Source: Pseudomonas sp. ADAK18
GTDB lineage: Bacteria > Pseudomonadota > Gammaproteobacteria > Pseudomonadales > Pseudomonadaceae
DNA length: 64,000 nt
Reading direction: 5' to 3'
Assembly: GCF_012935695.1 (NCBI RefSeq)
Contig: NZ_CP052859.1
Span: 3,017,001 to 3,081,000, forward strand
The notes below the pieces were generated by a model. That model did no database searches and had not been told where the DNA came from. It saw only the letters and a list, made by a program, of their open reading frames with translations. Shown one piece after another: positions 26,507 to 35,509 of the stretch. Made by a program: the position numbers and the translations under genes. Every line of letters starts with the position of its first letter. Positions within the stretch are counted from its first letter, which is position 1.

Positions 26507-28189
26507 TCAATCCCCTTCCCGCAGCTCCTCGATCGTGATCTCGCGCATGCGAAACTTCTGAATCTTGCCGGTCACCGTCATCGGAAACTCTTCGACAAAC
26601 TTGAAGTGCTTGGGCGTCTTGAAGTGCGCGATCCGACCCTTGCACCAAGTTTGCAGCTCCAGCTCATTGGCAACATGGCCGGGATGGAACTTGATCCAGG
26701 CGACAATTTCCTCGCCATAACGCGCATCCGGAATGCCGATGATCTGCACATCCGCCACCGCCGGATGGGTGAAGAAAAACTCTTCCAGCTCCCGTGGGTA
26801 CACGTTCTCGCCACCGCGAATGATCATGTCCTTGTTGCGTCCGACGATGCACACGTAGCCCTGCTCATCCATGGTCGCGAGGTCGCCGGTGTGCATCCAG
26901 CCTGCATCGTCGAGGGTGTCGCGAGTGCCTTCGGGGTTGTTCCAATAGCCCAACATCACGCTGTAGCCGCGGGTACACAGTTCGCCGATCTGACCTCGAG
27001 GCACGATGTTACTGGCGGCGTCGATGATCTTGCTTTCCAGTTGCGGCTGAGTGCGGCCAACCGTAGTGACCCGCAGCTCCAGGCCGTCATCCGGCCCGGT
27101 CTGCAGTGACACCGGGCTGGTTTCGGTCATGCCATAGGCAATCTGCACCTCGCTCATGTGCATCTCGCTGATGACCCGGCGCATCACCTCGATAGGGCAG
27201 GTAGAACCGGCCATGATCCCGGTACGCAGGTATGACAGGTCGAATTCGGCGCGGCGCGGATGATCAAGCATGGCGATAAACATGGTAGGCACGCCGTACA
27301 GGCCGGTAGCCCGCTCTTCGGCGACGGCAGTCAGGGTCAGCAGTGGGTCAAAACCGTCGCTGGGGTAAATCATGGTGGTGCCGTGGGTGATGCAGCCGAG
27401 GTTGCCCATGACCATGCCGAAGCAGTGATAGAGCGGCACCGGAATAACCAGGCGATCGTGCGCTGTAAGGCCCAGGCTTTCGCCGACCATGTAGCCGTTG
27501 TTGAGAATGTTGTGGTGACTGAGGGTGGCGCCCTTGGGGAAGCCGGTGGTGCCGGAGGTGTACTGGATGTTGACGGCTTGATCGAAGTGCAGGCTGGCCT
27601 GGCGAGTGTGCAACTGCTCTGGCGGGATGCCCGCGCCGATGGCCGACAACTGTGACCAGGGCAGGAATCCCGAGGGCGGTCGCGGGTCGAGACTGATCAC
27701 GCCACGCAGTTCGGGCAACAGGTCGCAGCGCAATTCGCCGATGGACTGCTCCGCCAGCTCTGGCACCAACGCCTGGAGCATCCCGTGGTAATCGGAGGAT
27801 TTGAACGAGCCGGCGCAGACCAGCCATTGGCAGCCGGATTGCTTGAGTACGTATTCCAACTCGCTGCTGCGGTACGCCGGGTTGATGTTGACCAGAATCA
27901 CCCCAAGCTTGGCGCTGGCCACCTGGCTGATGCACCACTGGGCACAGTTGGGAGCCCAGATGCCGAGGCGATCCCCGGTCTGCAACCCCAATGCCAGCAG
28001 GGCACGGGCGTGCAGGTCGACAGCGTCAGCCAACTGCCGCCAGGTGTAACGCAGGTGTTGGTGACGCACCACCAGCGCTTCGCCCTCGGGGTATGCGGCG
28101 ACGGTGCGATCGAACGCCCCGCCAATGGTTTCAGCCAGCAAGGCCTTGTCCCGGGAACCACGGCTGTAGCTCTGATTCGGTTGTTGCAT
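26507..28189 (-). CDS. AMP-dependent acyl-CoA ligase
   Basis: A 560-residue adenylating enzyme. Motifs in order are [20 protein letters not shown] (P-loop), [55 protein letters not shown] and the C-terminal [13 protein letters not shown] with the catalytic Lys. It converts a carboxylic acid to its CoA ester via an acyl-AMP. It is transcribed away from liuA across a 170-bp region with two LiuR-type palindromes, so a branched short or medium acid such as isovalerate is a reasonable but unproven substrate. It converges on crcY. Sequence alone places it among fatty acyl-CoA synthetases. Confidence 0.9.
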   Translation of the reverse strand: MQQPNQSYSRGSRDKALLAETIGGAFDRTVAAYPEGEALVVRHQHLRYTWRQLADAVDLHARALLALGLQTGDRLGIWAPNCAQWCISQVASAKLGVILVNINPAYRSSELEYVLKQSGCQWLVCAGSFKSSDYHGMLQALVPELAEQSIGELRCDLLPELRGVISLDPRPPSGFLPWSQLSAIGAGIPPEQLHTRQASLHFDQAVNIQYTSGTTGFPKGATLSHHNILNNGYMVGESLGLTAHDRLVIPVPLYHCFGMVMGNLGCITHGTTMIYPSDGFDPLLTLTAVAEERATGLYGVPTMFIAMLDHPRRAEFDLSYLRTGIMAGSTCPIEVMRRVISEMHMSEVQIAYGMTETSPVSLQTGPDDGLELRVTTVGRTQPQLESKIIDAASNIVPRGQIGELCTRGYSVMLGYWNNPEGTRDTLDDAGWMHTGDLATMDEQGYVCIVGRNKDMIIRGGENVYPRELEEFFFTHPAVADVQIIGIPDARYGEEIVAWIKFHPGHVANELELQTWCKGRIAHFKTPKHFKFVEEFPMTVTGKIQKFRMREITIEELREGD

Positions 28190-28242
28190 AACGACCCCTA
28201 TTGTCTTTTTTGTAGGTGGACGGTGCTCTGCGCCGAGCGTGC

Positions 28243-28258
28243 TTGACGTTAACGTAAA
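28243..28258. promoter_or_regulatory. LiuR-type operator, ligase-proximal
   Basis: TTGACGTTAACGTAAA holds the palindromic core ACGTTAACGT. It is 53 bases upstream of the acyl-CoA ligase start on the minus strand and about 105 bases before liuA. The same core occurs 43 bases further on and, as ACGTATACGT, before liuR. Confidence 0.72.
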
Positions 28259-28286
28259 CTACGATTGACAGCCACGCAACGCAAGC

Positions 28287-28300
28287 TTACGTTAACGTAA
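28287..28300. promoter_or_regulatory. LiuR-type operator, liuA-proximal
   Basis: TTACGTTAACGTAA is a perfect 14-bp palindrome, 62 bases before the liuA start codon. Together with the site at 28243-28258 it gives one site per divergent transcript. This arrangement suggests separate control of the ligase gene and of liuABCD by the same MerR protein. Confidence 0.75.
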
Positions 28301-28335
28301 AGGTGAGCGCCCTCCTCCGCGCAATCAGCCCACAC

Positions 28336-28343
28336 AACAACAA
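28336..28343 (+). promoter_or_regulatory. Hfq/Crc-type A-rich motif in the liuA leader
   Basis: AACAACAA matches the AANAANAA catabolite-activity motif. It ends four bases before the AAAGG ribosome binding region (28348-28352) and about 19 bases before the liuA ATG. Hfq/Crc bound here would block translation while preferred carbon sources are present. The motif is short, so the functional claim is inference. Confidence 0.55.
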
Positions 28344-28362
28344 AGCTTAAAGGTGCCCGTCC

Positions 28363-29526
28363 ATGAGTTATCCCTCCCTGAACTTCGCCCTCGGTGAAAC
28401 CATCGACATGCTGCGCGATCAGGTGCAGTCCTTTGTTGCCAAGGAGCTGGCACCCCGCGCCGCGCAGATCGACATCGACAATCTGTTCCCCGCCGACATG
28501 TGGCGTAAGTTCGGCGACATGGGCCTGCTGGGCATCACCGTCCCGGAAGAGTACGGCGGCGCCGGCCTGGGTTACCTGGCCCATGTGGTAGCCATGGAGG
28601 AGATCAGCCGTGGCTCGGCCTCGGTGGCCCTGTCCTACGGCGCTCACTCCAACCTGTGCGTCAACCAGATCAACCGCAACGGCACTCACGAACAAAAACT
28701 CAACTACCTGCCCAAACTGATCAGTGGCGAGCATATCGGCGCCCTGGCCATGAGTGAGCCGAATGCCGGTTCCGACGTGGTGTCGATGAAGCTGCGCGCC
28801 GACAAACGTGGCGACCACTACGTCCTCAACGGCAGCAAGACCTGGATCACCAACGGCCCCGACGCCAACACCTATGTGATCTATGCCAAGACCGACCTGG
28901 AAAAGGGTGCTCACGGCATTACTGCCTTTATCGTCGAGCGCGACTCCAAAGGCTTCAGTCGCAGCAGCAAATTCGACAAGCTGGGCATGCGCGGCTCCAA
29001 CACCTGCGAACTGTTTTTCGATGACGTGGAAGTGCCCGAAGAAAACATCCTCGGCGTGCTCAACGGTGGCGTGAAAGTGCTGATGAGCGGCCTCGATTAC
29101 GAGCGCGTGGTGCTGTCCGGCGGCCCTACCGGGATCATGCAGGCCTGTATGGACCTGATCGTTCCGTATATCCACGACCGCAAGCAGTTCGGCCAGAGCA
29201 TCGGCGAGTTCCAACTGATTCAGGGCAAGGTCGCCGACATGTACACCCAACTCAACGCCAGCCGCGCGTACCTCTACGCCGTCGCCCAGGCCTGCGAGCG
29301 TGGCGAAACCACCCGCAAGGATGCCGCCGGGGTGATCCTCTACAGCGCCGAACGCGCCACGCAAATGGCCCTCGACGCGATCCAGATTCTCGGCGGTAAC
29401 GGCTACATCAATGAATTCCCCGCAGGACGTCTGCTGCGTGACGCCAAGTTGTATGAAATCGGCGCCGGCACCAGCGAGATTCGGCGCATGTTGATTGGTC
29501 GCGAACTGTTTAACGAAACCCGCTGA
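28363..29526 (+). CDS. liuA: Isovaleryl-CoA dehydrogenase
   Basis: A 387-residue acyl-CoA dehydrogenase. [20 protein letters not shown] and the [20 protein letters not shown] region are family signatures. The base Glu lies in [11 protein letters not shown] (Glu247), where isovaleryl-CoA dehydrogenases have it, and the usual medium-chain position reads [10 protein letters not shown] with Ala instead of Glu. This supports branched-chain rather than straight-chain specificity. It oxidizes isovaleryl-CoA to 3-methylcrotonyl-CoA. First gene of liuABCD, with an upstream LiuR-type palindrome and an Hfq/Crc motif in its leader. Confidence 0.95.
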   Translation: MSYPSLNFALGETIDMLRDQVQSFVAKELAPRAAQIDIDNLFPADMWRKFGDMGLLGITVPEEYGGAGLGYLAHVVAMEEISRGSASVALSYGAHSNLCVNQINRNGTHEQKLNYLPKLISGEHIGALAMSEPNAGSDVVSMKLRADKRGDHYVLNGSKTWITNGPDANTYVIYAKTDLEKGAHGITAFIVERDSKGFSRSSKFDKLGMRGSNTCELFFDDVEVPEENILGVLNGGVKVLMSGLDYERVVLSGGPTGIMQACMDLIVPYIHDRKQFGQSIGEFQLIQGKVADMYTQLNASRAYLYAVAQACERGETTRKDAAGVILYSAERATQMALDAIQILGGNGYINEFPAGRLLRDAKLYEIGAGTSEIRRMLIGRELFNETR

Positions 29527-29539
29527 CGGAGCGCGATCC

Positions 29540-31147
29540 ATGGCCACTCTGCATACCCAGCTCAACCCGCGCTCGGCGGAATTCGCCGCCAACAGCGCGG
29601 CGATGCTCAAGCAGGTCGACGCCCTGCACACCTTACTCGCCCATGTACAGCAAGGCGGCGGTGCCAAGGCCCAGGAGCGTCATACCTCACGGGGTAAACT
29701 GTTGCCTCGAGAGCGCATCAATCGCCTGCTTGATCCAGGCTCGCCGTTCCTCGAACTCAGCCAACTGGCCGCTTATCAAGTGTATGGCGAAGACGTACCA
29801 GCCGCCGGAGTGATCGCCGGGATCGGCCGGGTCGAAGGCATCGAGTGCATGATCGTCGCCAACGATGCCACGGTAAAAGGCGGCTCCTATTACCCGTTGA
29901 CGGTAAAAAAACACCTGCGCGCGCAAACCATCGCCGAGCAGAATCGCCTGCCATGTATCTACCTGGTGGACTCTGGCGGCGCCAACCTGCCCCGCCAGGA
30001 TGAAGTGTTCCCGGATCGCGAGCACTTCGGGCGGATCTTCTTCAACCAAGCCAACATGAGCGCTAAAGGCATCCCGCAGATTGCCGTGGTGATGGGCTCC
30101 TGCACTGCCGGTGGCGCCTACGTGCCGGCCATGGCGGACGAAGCGATCATGGTCCGCCAGCAAGCAACCATCTTTCTCGCCGGCCCACCGCTGGTCAAGG
30201 CGGCGACCGGTGAAATAGTGAGCGCCGAAGAACTGGGCGGTGCCGATGTGCATTGCAAGATTTCCGGGGTGGCCGACCACTATGCCGACAGCGATGAACA
30301 TGCCTTGGCATTGGCCCGACGCAGCGTGGCCAACCTCAACTGGCGTAAACAGGGGCAGTTACAACAACGCGCACCTGTGGCGCCGCTGTACAGCAGTGAG
30401 GAGCTGTATGGCGTGATTCCGGCTGACGCCAAGCAGCCGTTCGACGTGCGGGAAGTTATTGCCCGCCTGGTGGACGGCTCGGTCTTCGATGAGTTCAAGG
30501 CGCTGTTCGGCACCACGCTGGTGTGCGGCTTCGCTCACCTGCATGGCTACCCGATTGCGATCCTGGCCAACAACGGCATCCTCTTCGCCGAGGCGGCGCA
30601 AAAAGGTGCGCACTTTATCGAGCTGGCCTGTCAGCGCGGGATTCCGCTGCTGTTCCTGCAAAACATCACCGGGTTCATGGTTGGCCAGAAATACGAAGCC
30701 GGTGGTATTGCCAAGCACGGCGCCAAGCTGGTGACAGCCGTAGCCTGTGCCAAGGTACCGAAGTTCACCGTGATCATCGGCGGCAGCTTTGGTGCCGGTA
30801 ACTACGGGATGTGCGGTCGCGCCTATGACCCACGCTTCTTGTGGATGTGGCCCAACGCACGCATCGGCGTGATGGGTGCCGAACAGGCCGCCGGCGTGCT
30901 GGTGCAGGTCAAGCGTGAGCAGGCCGAACGCGCGGGCCAAGCGTTCAGTGCACAGGAGGAAGCTGCCATCAAGCAGCCGATCCTCGACCAGTACGAAACC
31001 CAAGGCCACCCTTACTACTCCAGCGCTCGCTTGTGGGACGACGGCGTCATCGACCCGTTGCAGACCCGCGACATACTGAGCCTGGCCTTGTCCGCCTCGC
31101 TGAATGCCCCCATCGAGCCGAGCCGCTTCGGCGTGTTCCGCATGTAA
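29540..31147 (+). CDS. liuB: Methylcrotonyl-CoA carboxylase, carboxyltransferase (beta) subunit
   Basis: A 535-residue carboxyltransferase of the crotonase fold. [40 protein letters not shown] and [20 protein letters not shown] are characteristic of the methylcrotonoyl-CoA carboxylase beta chain. With LiuD it carboxylates 3-methylcrotonyl-CoA to 3-methylglutaconyl-CoA. The start at 29540 (MATLHTQ) follows GGAG and begins 13 bases after liuA; an in-frame upstream start inside liuA is less likely. Confidence 0.96.
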   Translation: MATLHTQLNPRSAEFAANSAAMLKQVDALHTLLAHVQQGGGAKAQERHTSRGKLLPRERINRLLDPGSPFLELSQLAAYQVYGEDVPAAGVIAGIGRVEGIECMIVANDATVKGGSYYPLTVKKHLRAQTIAEQNRLPCIYLVDSGGANLPRQDEVFPDREHFGRIFFNQANMSAKGIPQIAVVMGSCTAGGAYVPAMADEAIMVRQQATIFLAGPPLVKAATGEIVSAEELGGADVHCKISGVADHYADSDEHALALARRSVANLNWRKQGQLQQRAPVAPLYSSEELYGVIPADAKQPFDVREVIARLVDGSVFDEFKALFGTTLVCGFAHLHGYPIAILANNGILFAEAAQKGAHFIELACQRGIPLLFLQNITGFMVGQKYEAGGIAKHGAKLVTAVACAKVPKFTVIIGGSFGAGNYGMCGRAYDPRFLWMWPNARIGVMGAEQAAGVLVQVKREQAERAGQAFSAQEEAAIKQPILDQYETQGHPYYSSARLWDDGVIDPLQTRDILSLALSASLNAPIEPSRFGVFRM

Positions 31148-31161
31148 ATGGAGCTGCACCC

Positions 31162-31968
31162 ATGAGCGATTTCAATACGCTGGAACTGGTGACCGACGCC
31201 CGTGGCTTTGCCACCTTGTGGCTCAGTCGCGAAGCAAAGAACAATGCCTTCAATGCCGAGATGATCCGCGAGTTGATCATTGCCCTGGATCAAATCCAGG
31301 GCAACCCGGCCCTGCGCTTCCTAGTGCTGCGTGGACGCGGCAAGCACTTCAGCGCCGGCGCGGACCTGGCCTGGATGCAGCAGTCGGCCGAGCTGGATTA
31401 CCACACCAATCTGGATGACGCCCGGGAACTGGCAGAGTTGATGTACAACCTCGCCAAGCTGAAGATCCCGACCCTGGCCGTGGTTCAGGGTGCGGCCTAC
31501 GGCGGAGCCCTGGGCTTGATCAGTTGCTGCGACATGGCCATTGGCGCCGACGATGCGCAGTTCTGCCTGTCAGAGGTGCGCATTGGCCTGGCGCCAGCGG
31601 TGATCAGTCCGTTTGTGGTCCAGGCCATCGGCGAGCGTGCAGCCCGGCGCTACGCCCTGACGGCGGAGCGTTTTGGCGGCCAGCGCGCGCGGGAGATCGG
31701 ACTGCTCGCGGAAAGTTACCCGGCCGACGAGCTGGACCGCCACGTCGAACAGTGGATTGCCAACCTGTTGCTCAACAGCCCGGCGGCCATGCGTGCCAGC
31801 AAGGACCTGCTGCGGGAAGTCGGCCATGGTGCCCTCACCCCGGCCCTGCGCCGCTATTGCGAAAATGCCATTGCGCGCATCCGCGTCAGTAGCGAAGGCC
31901 AGGAAGGCCTGCGGGCCTTTTTGCAGAAACGAGCGCCCAGTTGGCAGTCTCAGGAGCCGCGTTCATGA
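31162..31968 (+). CDS. liuC: Methylglutaconyl-CoA hydratase
   Basis: A 268-residue enoyl-CoA hydratase/isomerase family protein. Oxyanion-hole segments are RGRGKHFSAGADLAWMQQSA and VQGAAYGGALGLISCCDMAI; VRIGLAPAVISPFVVQAIGE follows. Its position between the two carboxylase subunit genes gives the specific function: hydration of 3-methylglutaconyl-CoA to HMG-CoA, feeding MvaB. It starts 14 bases after liuB, and its stop overlaps the liuD start (ATGA at 31965-31968). Confidence 0.94.
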   Translation: MSDFNTLELVTDARGFATLWLSREAKNNAFNAEMIRELIIALDQIQGNPALRFLVLRGRGKHFSAGADLAWMQQSAELDYHTNLDDARELAELMYNLAKLKIPTLAVVQGAAYGGALGLISCCDMAIGADDAQFCLSEVRIGLAPAVISPFVVQAIGERAARRYALTAERFGGQRAREIGLLAESYPADELDRHVEQWIANLLLNSPAAMRASKDLLREVGHGALTPALRRYCENAIARIRVSSEGQEGLRAFLQKRAPSWQSQEPRS

Positions 31969-33908
31969 GTTCACCCGTTCTTAACACCGTGTTGGTGGCC
32001 AATCGCGGCGAAATCGCGTGTCGGGTCATGCGCACCGCCAAGGCCATGGGCTTGACCACCGTCGCAGTCCACAGTGCCACGGACCGCGATGCACGCCACA
32101 GCCGTGAGGCCGATATCCGCGTCGACCTCGGCGGCAGTAAAGCCGCCGACAGCTACCTGCAAATCGATAAACTGATTGCGGCGGCCAAGGCCAGTGGCGC
32201 CCAGGCGATTCATCCCGGATATGGCTTTCTCTCGGAGAACGCCGGGTTTGCCCGCGCCATTGAAGCCGCCGGCCTGATCTTTCTCGGCCCGCCCGCCTCG
32301 GCCATTGACGCCATGGGCAGCAAATCCGCCGCCAAGGCGCTGATGGAAACCGCTGGCGTACCGCTGGTGCCCGGCTACCACGGCGAAGCCCAGGACCTGG
32401 AGACTTTCCGCCAGGCTGCGGAGCGCATTGGTTACCCGGTGCTGCTCAAGGCCACCGCCGGCGGTGGCGGCAAGGGCATGAAGGTGGTCGAGGACGTCAG
32501 CCAACTGGCCGAAGCCCTGGCCTCGGCGCAGCGTGAAGCGCTGTCGTCCTTTGGCAATGCGCAGATGTTGGTAGAGAAGTACCTGATCCAGCCGCGCCAC
32601 GTGGAGATCCAGGTGTTTGCCGATCAACACGGCCACTGCCTGTACCTCAACGAACGCGACTGCTCGATCCAGCGCCGCCACCAGAAGGTGGTCGAGGAAG
32701 CCCCGGCCCCCGGCCTCAGCCCTGAGCAACGCAAAGCCATGGGGGAAGCCGCCGTGCGTGCGGCCCAGGCCATCGGTTACGTCGGCGCCGGGACCGTAGA
32801 GTTCCTGCTGGATGCCCGGGGCGAGTTTTTCTTCATGGAAATGAACACCCGGTTGCAGGTAGAGCACCCGGTGACTGAAGCCATCACCGGCCTCGACCTG
32901 GTGGCCTGGCAGATTCGTGTCGCCCTGGGCGAGCCGCTGCCGATGACGCAGGAGCAGGTGCCACTGCTGGGGCACGCCATTGAAGTGCGGTTGTACGCCG
33001 AGGACCCGGGCAATGATTTTCTGCCGGCCACCGGGCATCTCACGCTGTACCGCGAATCCAAGCCAGGCCTGGGCCGTCGCGTGGACAGCGGTGTCGAGCA
33101 AGGGGACAGCGTCTCGCCCTTCTACGACCCGATGCTGGGCAAGCTGATTGCCTGGGGGGAGGATCGCGAGCAGGCGCGACTGCGACTGCTGAGCATGCTG
33201 GATGAATTCGCCATTGGCGGGCTGAAGACCAACCTGGGGTTTCTGCGGCGCATCATTGGCCATCCAGCCTTTGCGGCAGCGGAATTGGATACCGGGTTTA
33301 TTCCCCGCTATCAGGACGAGCTGCTGCCGGCGGCCAGCGAGTTGAGCGACGAGTTCTGGCAGGCCGCAGGCGTTGGTTTCATGCAGAGTCGAGCCGCCAA
33401 GGTGCGCGAAGATGATCCGGCTTCACCTTGGGCCACGAGCAATGGCTTTCGTCCTGGCCTGCCCGCTGAGACATCGTTGCATTTGAGCTGCAATGGCCAG
33501 GATCGTCTGGTGGCGTTACAAGCCTCAGGGCCCCAATTAAGGGGAGAACAGTTGGTGATCGAACAGAACGGCGTGCGCCGCTCACACTTGGCCGTGCGGG
33601 GCGAGGACGTGCTGTTTCTGCGCTGGGGCGACGAGATGCACAGCATCACCCTGTTTGATCCGATTGCCGCCGTCGAGGCCAGCCAGTCTCATCAGGGTGG
33701 CCTGACGGCCCCAATGAACGGCAGCATCGTGCGGGTGCTGGTGGAAATCGGGCAAGTGGTTGAGGCCGGGGCACAACTGGTGGTACTGGAAGCCATGAAA
33801 ATGGAACACAGCATCCGCGCGCCCCATGCCGGTGTGGTCAAGGCGCTGTATTGCCAGGAAGGCGAAATGGTTGCCGAGGGGAATGCATTGGTGGAACTGG
33901 CGGATTAA
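31965..33908 (+). CDS. liuD: Methylcrotonyl-CoA carboxylase, biotin-containing (alpha) subunit
   Basis: A 647-residue acyl-CoA carboxylase alpha chain. The biotin carboxylase domain (about 5-450) includes VLVANRGEIACRVMRTAKAM, the ATP-grasp loop LKATAGGGGKGMKVVED and MEMNTRLQVEHPVTEAITGL. The C-terminal biotinyl domain has VLEAMKMEHSI, with the biotin-attachment Lys in AMKM. AGGAG lies 9-13 bases before the ATG. Its TAA stop overlaps that of the converging repressor gene at 33905-33908. Confidence 0.97.
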   Translation: MSSPVLNTVLVANRGEIACRVMRTAKAMGLTTVAVHSATDRDARHSREADIRVDLGGSKAADSYLQIDKLIAAAKASGAQAIHPGYGFLSENAGFARAIEAAGLIFLGPPASAIDAMGSKSAAKALMETAGVPLVPGYHGEAQDLETFRQAAERIGYPVLLKATAGGGGKGMKVVEDVSQLAEALASAQREALSSFGNAQMLVEKYLIQPRHVEIQVFADQHGHCLYLNERDCSIQRRHQKVVEEAPAPGLSPEQRKAMGEAAVRAAQAIGYVGAGTVEFLLDARGEFFFMEMNTRLQVEHPVTEAITGLDLVAWQIRVALGEPLPMTQEQVPLLGHAIEVRLYAEDPGNDFLPATGHLTLYRESKPGLGRRVDSGVEQGDSVSPFYDPMLGKLIAWGEDREQARLRLLSMLDEFAIGGLKTNLGFLRRIIGHPAFAAAELDTGFIPRYQDELLPAASELSDEFWQAAGVGFMQSRAAKVREDDPASPWATSNGFRPGLPAETSLHLSCNGQDRLVALQASGPQLRGEQLVIEQNGVRRSHLAVRGEDVLFLRWGDEMHSITLFDPIAAVEASQSHQGGLTAPMNGSIVRVLVEIGQVVEAGAQLVVLEAMKMEHSIRAPHAGVVKALYCQEGEMVAEGNALVELAD

Positions 33909-34552
33909 AACTTCGCAACCGCCTGCACCACCACACCGATGATTCGGCACTCAGCGCTGAACAGCATTTTGGGATAGGTCGGGTTGAGCGGTACCAGGTA
34001 AAGCTGGCCGCTCTCCTCCATCAATTTGCGCAAGGTCGCCTGGGCACTGAAAGCCCATTGTGCGACCACCAGTTTGCCGGGCTCGGGCTTAATCGCCGGG
34101 TCCACCAGGATCATCATGCCCTCGCTGATGCTTGGGCCGCTGGGCGCCGTCATCGCATCGCCCGCCACCCGCAACCAGAACGCCGCGCCCCGAGCATGGT
34201 AGTCACTCAACTCGAAACGGGTAGCTCCGTAGGGCGTACGTTCTTCCCGCACCTCGCACACTCCTTTCCAGTCGCTCACCGGGTAACGGAAATACGGGTT
34301 GTATTGTTCCGTCAGCGGCAGTTCGTCTTCCGCCATCTCGGCGCTTTTTGGGCGGACGACCAATGCTACTTCAAGCCCCCCCAAACCAAGTTCCTCCATC
34401 ACCCGATTCATGTCGGCAATGCTTGGCTCGCGGCGCTTGTTCAGCCAATGACCAATGCCGCCCTGAGACATGCCCAGGCGCTCGGCCAGTTGATCCTGGG
34501 TGATCTTGCGGTCCTTCATGTTGGCTTTGACCAACGCTATCCATTTATCCAT
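33905..34552 (-). CDS. XRE/S24-type repressor (PrtR/AlpR-like) with altered catalytic motif
   Basis: A 215-residue protein. The helix-turn-helix at about 16-42 (TQDQLAERLGMSQGGIGHWL) is followed by a linker and a LexA-like S24 C-terminal domain at about 120-215. The S24 active-site motif that is normally GDSM reads GDAM here (Ala133; GAT GCG ATG in the minus-strand codons). The Lys region ATLRKLMEESG (Lys176) is kept. Self-cleavage in the usual way should therefore be impaired. Such proteins repress phage, pyocin or lysis genes, but none are nearby. The ATG at 34552 is preferred over TTG at 34564. Confidence 0.87.
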   Translation of the reverse strand: MDKWIALVKANMKDRKITQDQLAERLGMSQGGIGHWLNKRREPSIADMNRVMEELGLGGLEVALVVRPKSAEMAEDELPLTEQYNPYFRYPVSDWKGVCEVREERTPYGATRFELSDYHARGAAFWLRVAGDAMTAPSGPSISEGMMILVDPAIKPEPGKLVVAQWAFSAQATLRKLMEESGQLYLVPLNPTYPKMLFSAECRIIGVVVQAVAKF

Positions 34553-34681
34553 GGGGCCTGACAATACGGTGTGTATTCACAGCCACAATAAACAGTTTGT
34601 AGTAATCAATCAAAAGACATAAATACAACTCGTACTATTATCAAGCTCAGGCATTCGACACCCACCCAGAGTACCGACCTC

Positions 34682-35029
34682 ATGACGACACCCCCGGATC
34701 ACCTGCCCCGCGCGCCCGACGAAGATGAGCTGCTATTCCTGTACAGCAGTGGTGCTGCCCAGCGTGCGCTCGACTATTACTTGAAAGAGGATGTAACTGG
34801 ACCTGCCATCGATGACACCTTGTTTGAGGTCAAGAACGATGTCAGCGACGAAGAAGCCCTGGTTCACGCCTCTGACCTGCTGCGAAGTGCGGCCGCCACG
34901 GCTTATGAGGCGGCGAACAGCGCCCAAGGCAATACCCGGGATCTGGCGTTTTCGGTGGTGTATTTGATTGATATGGCCAAGGCCATGGTAGAGCGATTGC
35001 TGCATGTACCGGCCCGGGACAATCGATAG
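34682..35029 (+). CDS. Small DUF3077/DUF6124-like protein
   Basis: A 115-residue acidic, soluble protein. The central segment LFEVKNDVSDEEALVHASDL and the following helix-rich region with TRDLAFSVVYLIDMAKAMVE resemble the small pseudomonad families DUF3077/DUF6124. No signal peptide or enzyme motif is present. It stands between the divergent S24-type repressor and PrrF. The function is not known; the family assignment is by pattern memory only. Confidence 0.7.
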   Translation: MTTPPDHLPRAPDEDELLFLYSSGAAQRALDYYLKEDVTGPAIDDTLFEVKNDVSDEEALVHASDLLRSAAATAYEAANSAQGNTRDLAFSVVYLIDMAKAMVERLLHVPARDNR

Positions 35030-35087
35030 CCGTACACGCTGCACAAAGACGCAAAGGAAAATATTTCTATCCTGCGGATAAAAACAT

Positions 35088-35119
35088 TTGACTTGCAAAT
35101 GATAATGATTATTATTGCA
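35088..35119 (+). promoter_or_regulatory. prrF promoter with overlapping Fur box
   Basis: A -35 element TTGACT (35088-35093) and a -10 TATTAT (35110-35115) are 16 bases apart. GATAATGATTATTATTGC (35101-35118) matches the Fur consensus and covers the spacer and the -10. Fe2+-Fur should therefore block polymerase directly, giving expression under iron limitation. Confidence 0.88.
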
Positions 35120-35121
35120 TC

Positions 35122-35236
35122 AGCTGATCGCGAGATCAGTCGATAGACCAAGGGACCTTAGGTCGGACTCTTGGAATATCTCCTCATCAGGCTAATCACG
35201 GTTTTTGACCCGGCTCTTTGGCCGGGTCTTTTTTTT
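35122..35236 (+). ncRNA. prrF: PrrF iron-responsive small RNA
   Basis: About 115 nt, as for PrrF1/PrrF2 of P. aeruginosa. It shares with them the TCGCGAGATCAG 5' hairpin (35128-35139), the highly conserved antisense core CTCATCAGGCTAATCACGG (35183-35201), and the terminator. PrrF pairs with mRNAs of iron-rich non-essential proteins (for example sodB and TCA-cycle genes) to spare iron. Only one copy is present, as in non-aeruginosa pseudomonads where the two copies are unlinked; which copy this is cannot be told. Confidence 0.92.
35207..35236 (+). terminator. Intrinsic terminator of prrF
   Basis: The stem GACCCGG..CCGGGTC with loop CTCTTTGG is followed by a run of eight T. The remaining intergenic stretch to 35509 holds one possible Fur box (35368-35382) and no gene that I can support. 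Confidence 0.92.
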
Positions 35237-35367
35237 GCCAGTTTTTCTGGCATGGCTTCAGGCTAATGAAGACTGTGTGTTGCTTGATGGCGCGCATGGT
35301 AGCAAAAGACCATCGCCGAAAGAAAGCCAAACGAGCGCTCTAGTCCGGATCTTTCGAAAATAGCACT

Positions 35368-35382
35368 TGAGAATCAATCTCA
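35368..35382. promoter_or_regulatory. Possible second Fur box
   Basis: TGAGAATCAATCTCA resembles the 7-1-7 Fur inverted repeat TGATAATNATTATCA, with imperfect symmetry at two positions. It lies about 130 bases downstream of the PrrF terminator and 128 bases before the M14 peptidase start. No clear promoter accompanies it. Confidence 0.35.
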
Positions 35383-35509
35383 TAGATTCTAAGCTGCTGC
35401 GGCGTCATGGATGACGCCCCCTTCCTGCACCGCAACAATTTGCCCCCCGGGTTCCCCCCGCTCCTGTGTAAAATGTCCGCCACAACAATCATACTCAGGC
35501 AACCAGACT

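Noticed and set aside
28249..29667. 472-residue open frame opposite liuA
   Set aside because: Antisense shadow of isovaleryl-CoA dehydrogenase; runs over the operator region.
31971..33263. 430-residue open frame opposite liuD
   Set aside because: Antisense shadow; His/Gln-rich reverse of an Ala/Gly/Leu-rich gene.
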